Assembly: GCF_913777995.1 (NCBI RefSeq)
Contig: NZ_CAJYVE010000038.1
Coordinates: 1 to 64,000 of the forward strand
From: an uncultured Pseudomonas sp.
GTDB taxonomy: Bacteria > Pseudomonadota > Gammaproteobacteria > Pseudomonadales > Pseudomonadaceae
Reading direction: 5' to 3'
Length of the DNA stretch: 64,000 nucleotides
Shown in pieces: positions 63,663-64,000 of the stretch. A program made the translations under genes and the position numbers. The notes under the pieces were generated by a model. It was not told the DNA's origin and made no database searches. It saw only the letters and a list, made by a program, of their open reading frames with translations. Within the stretch, counting starts at the first letter, position 1, and every line of letters begins with the position of its first letter.

Positions 63663-64000
63663 TCAGCCGTGCAGGGTTTCCGCCGCGTACAGAGTGTTCT
63701 CCAGCAGGCAGGCGCGGGTCATCGGGCCGACGCCGCCGGGTACCGGAGTGATCCAGCCGGCGCGGGGCAGGGCGGTCTCGTAGACCACGTCGCCGACCAG
63801 CTTGCCATCTTCCTGGCGGTTGATGCCGACGTCGATGACGATGGCACCTGGCTTGATCCACTCGCCCTTGACCAGGCCTGGCTTGCCGGCGGCCACCACC
63901 ACCAGGTCGGCTCGCGCCACGTGGCTGGCCAGGTCCTGGGTGAAGCGGTGGGTCACGGTCACGGTGCAGCCGCCGAGCAGCAGTTCCATGGCCATCGGCC
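63663..64000 (-). CDS. folD: FolD, methylene-THF dehydrogenase/cyclohydrolase, C-terminal part
   Basis: About 112 residues, from [20 protein letters not shown] to the stop at 63663; the N-terminal two thirds lie beyond the window. [40 protein letters not shown] and [15 protein letters not shown] are FolD signatures of the NADP-binding region. The enzyme interconverts one-carbon folates in the cytoplasm (family knowledge). Transcribed toward the shared terminator. Confidence 0.95.
   Translation of the reverse strand, partial: PMAMELLLGGCTVTVTHRFTQDLASHVARADLVVVAAGKPGLVKGEWIKPGAIVIDVGINRQEDGKLVGDVVYETALPRAGWITPVPGGVGPMTRACLLENTLYAAETLHG

Overview
The window is chromosomal DNA from a Pseudomonas species, most likely of the P. 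putida group. The evidence is the high-GC coding bias, the complete paa phenylacetate cluster with a PhaK-type OprD porin, the dispersed REP palindromes around GAGCGAGCTTGCTCGC, and protein families typical of pseudomonads (DUF1652, SiaBCD, HmgA-Fah, GntT/GntK/GntR, an RsmE-like CsrA). The assignment comes from family recognition only; no database search was run. Most of the window is ordinary chromosome, with accessory-looking material at the left edge (end of an IS3-family insertion sequence) and in the AT-richer stretch near 41.8-43.1 kb.

Layout. 0-0.3 kb: IS end and REP repeats. 0.3-4.7 kb: iron uptake operon efeU-efeO-efeB-efeM on the minus strand, behind a good Fur box. 4.8-12.1 kb: class C beta-lactamase, SulP transporter with STAS domain, AFG1/ZapE ATPase, RarD permease, a free-standing DUF4214 protein and an MFS permease. 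12.1-14.5 kb: PhzF-like protein, then a PACE efflux pump divergent from a LysR regulator with a palindromic LysR box between them. 14.5-18.9 kb: a Sia-type phospho-switch operon (CBS-PP2C phosphatase, SiaB-like kinase, SiaC-like partner, SiaD-like diguanylate cyclase), then a membrane diguanylate cyclase.

19.1-37.2 kb: phenylacetate catabolism. On the minus strand, in order of transcription, are paaFGHIJK and then paaABCDE-DUF485-symporter-porin-paaZ. On the plus strand are paaY and the repressor gene paaX. PaaK makes phenylacetyl-CoA, PaaABCDE epoxidises it, PaaG forms the oxepin, PaaZ opens and oxidises the ring, and PaaF/H/J yield acetyl-CoA and succinyl-CoA. Related AAGCGATACAAAA motifs lie upstream of both paaA and paaF and are candidate PaaX operators.

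37.3-47 kb: hybrid sensor kinase; a small membrane protein plus Xre regulator pair behind a duplicated palindrome; lipase-like hydrolase; acetyltransferase; a perfect ANR/FNR box ahead of a structured leader and a DUF1652 gene; an unidentified FAD/NAD(P) oxidoreductase; a three-gene YqjD/YqjE-like envelope operon; an RsmE-like translational regulator. 47.4-50.6 kb: gluconate uptake (gntT, gntK, gntR) with two GntR operators.

50.6-64 kb: MFS permease, LysR regulator, a truncated and apparently inactive malate synthase G homologue beside glcG, then the homogentisate pathway (hpd, hmgA, fah, with no maiA nearby), and housekeeping genes lpxH, ppiB, glnS, cysS and the 3' part of folD. No tRNA, rRNA or CRISPR array was seen. 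The most unusual items are the malate synthase pseudoenzyme with glcG, the CBS-headed Sia operon, the ANR-boxed structured leader and the duplicated operator of the small Xre/membrane pair.
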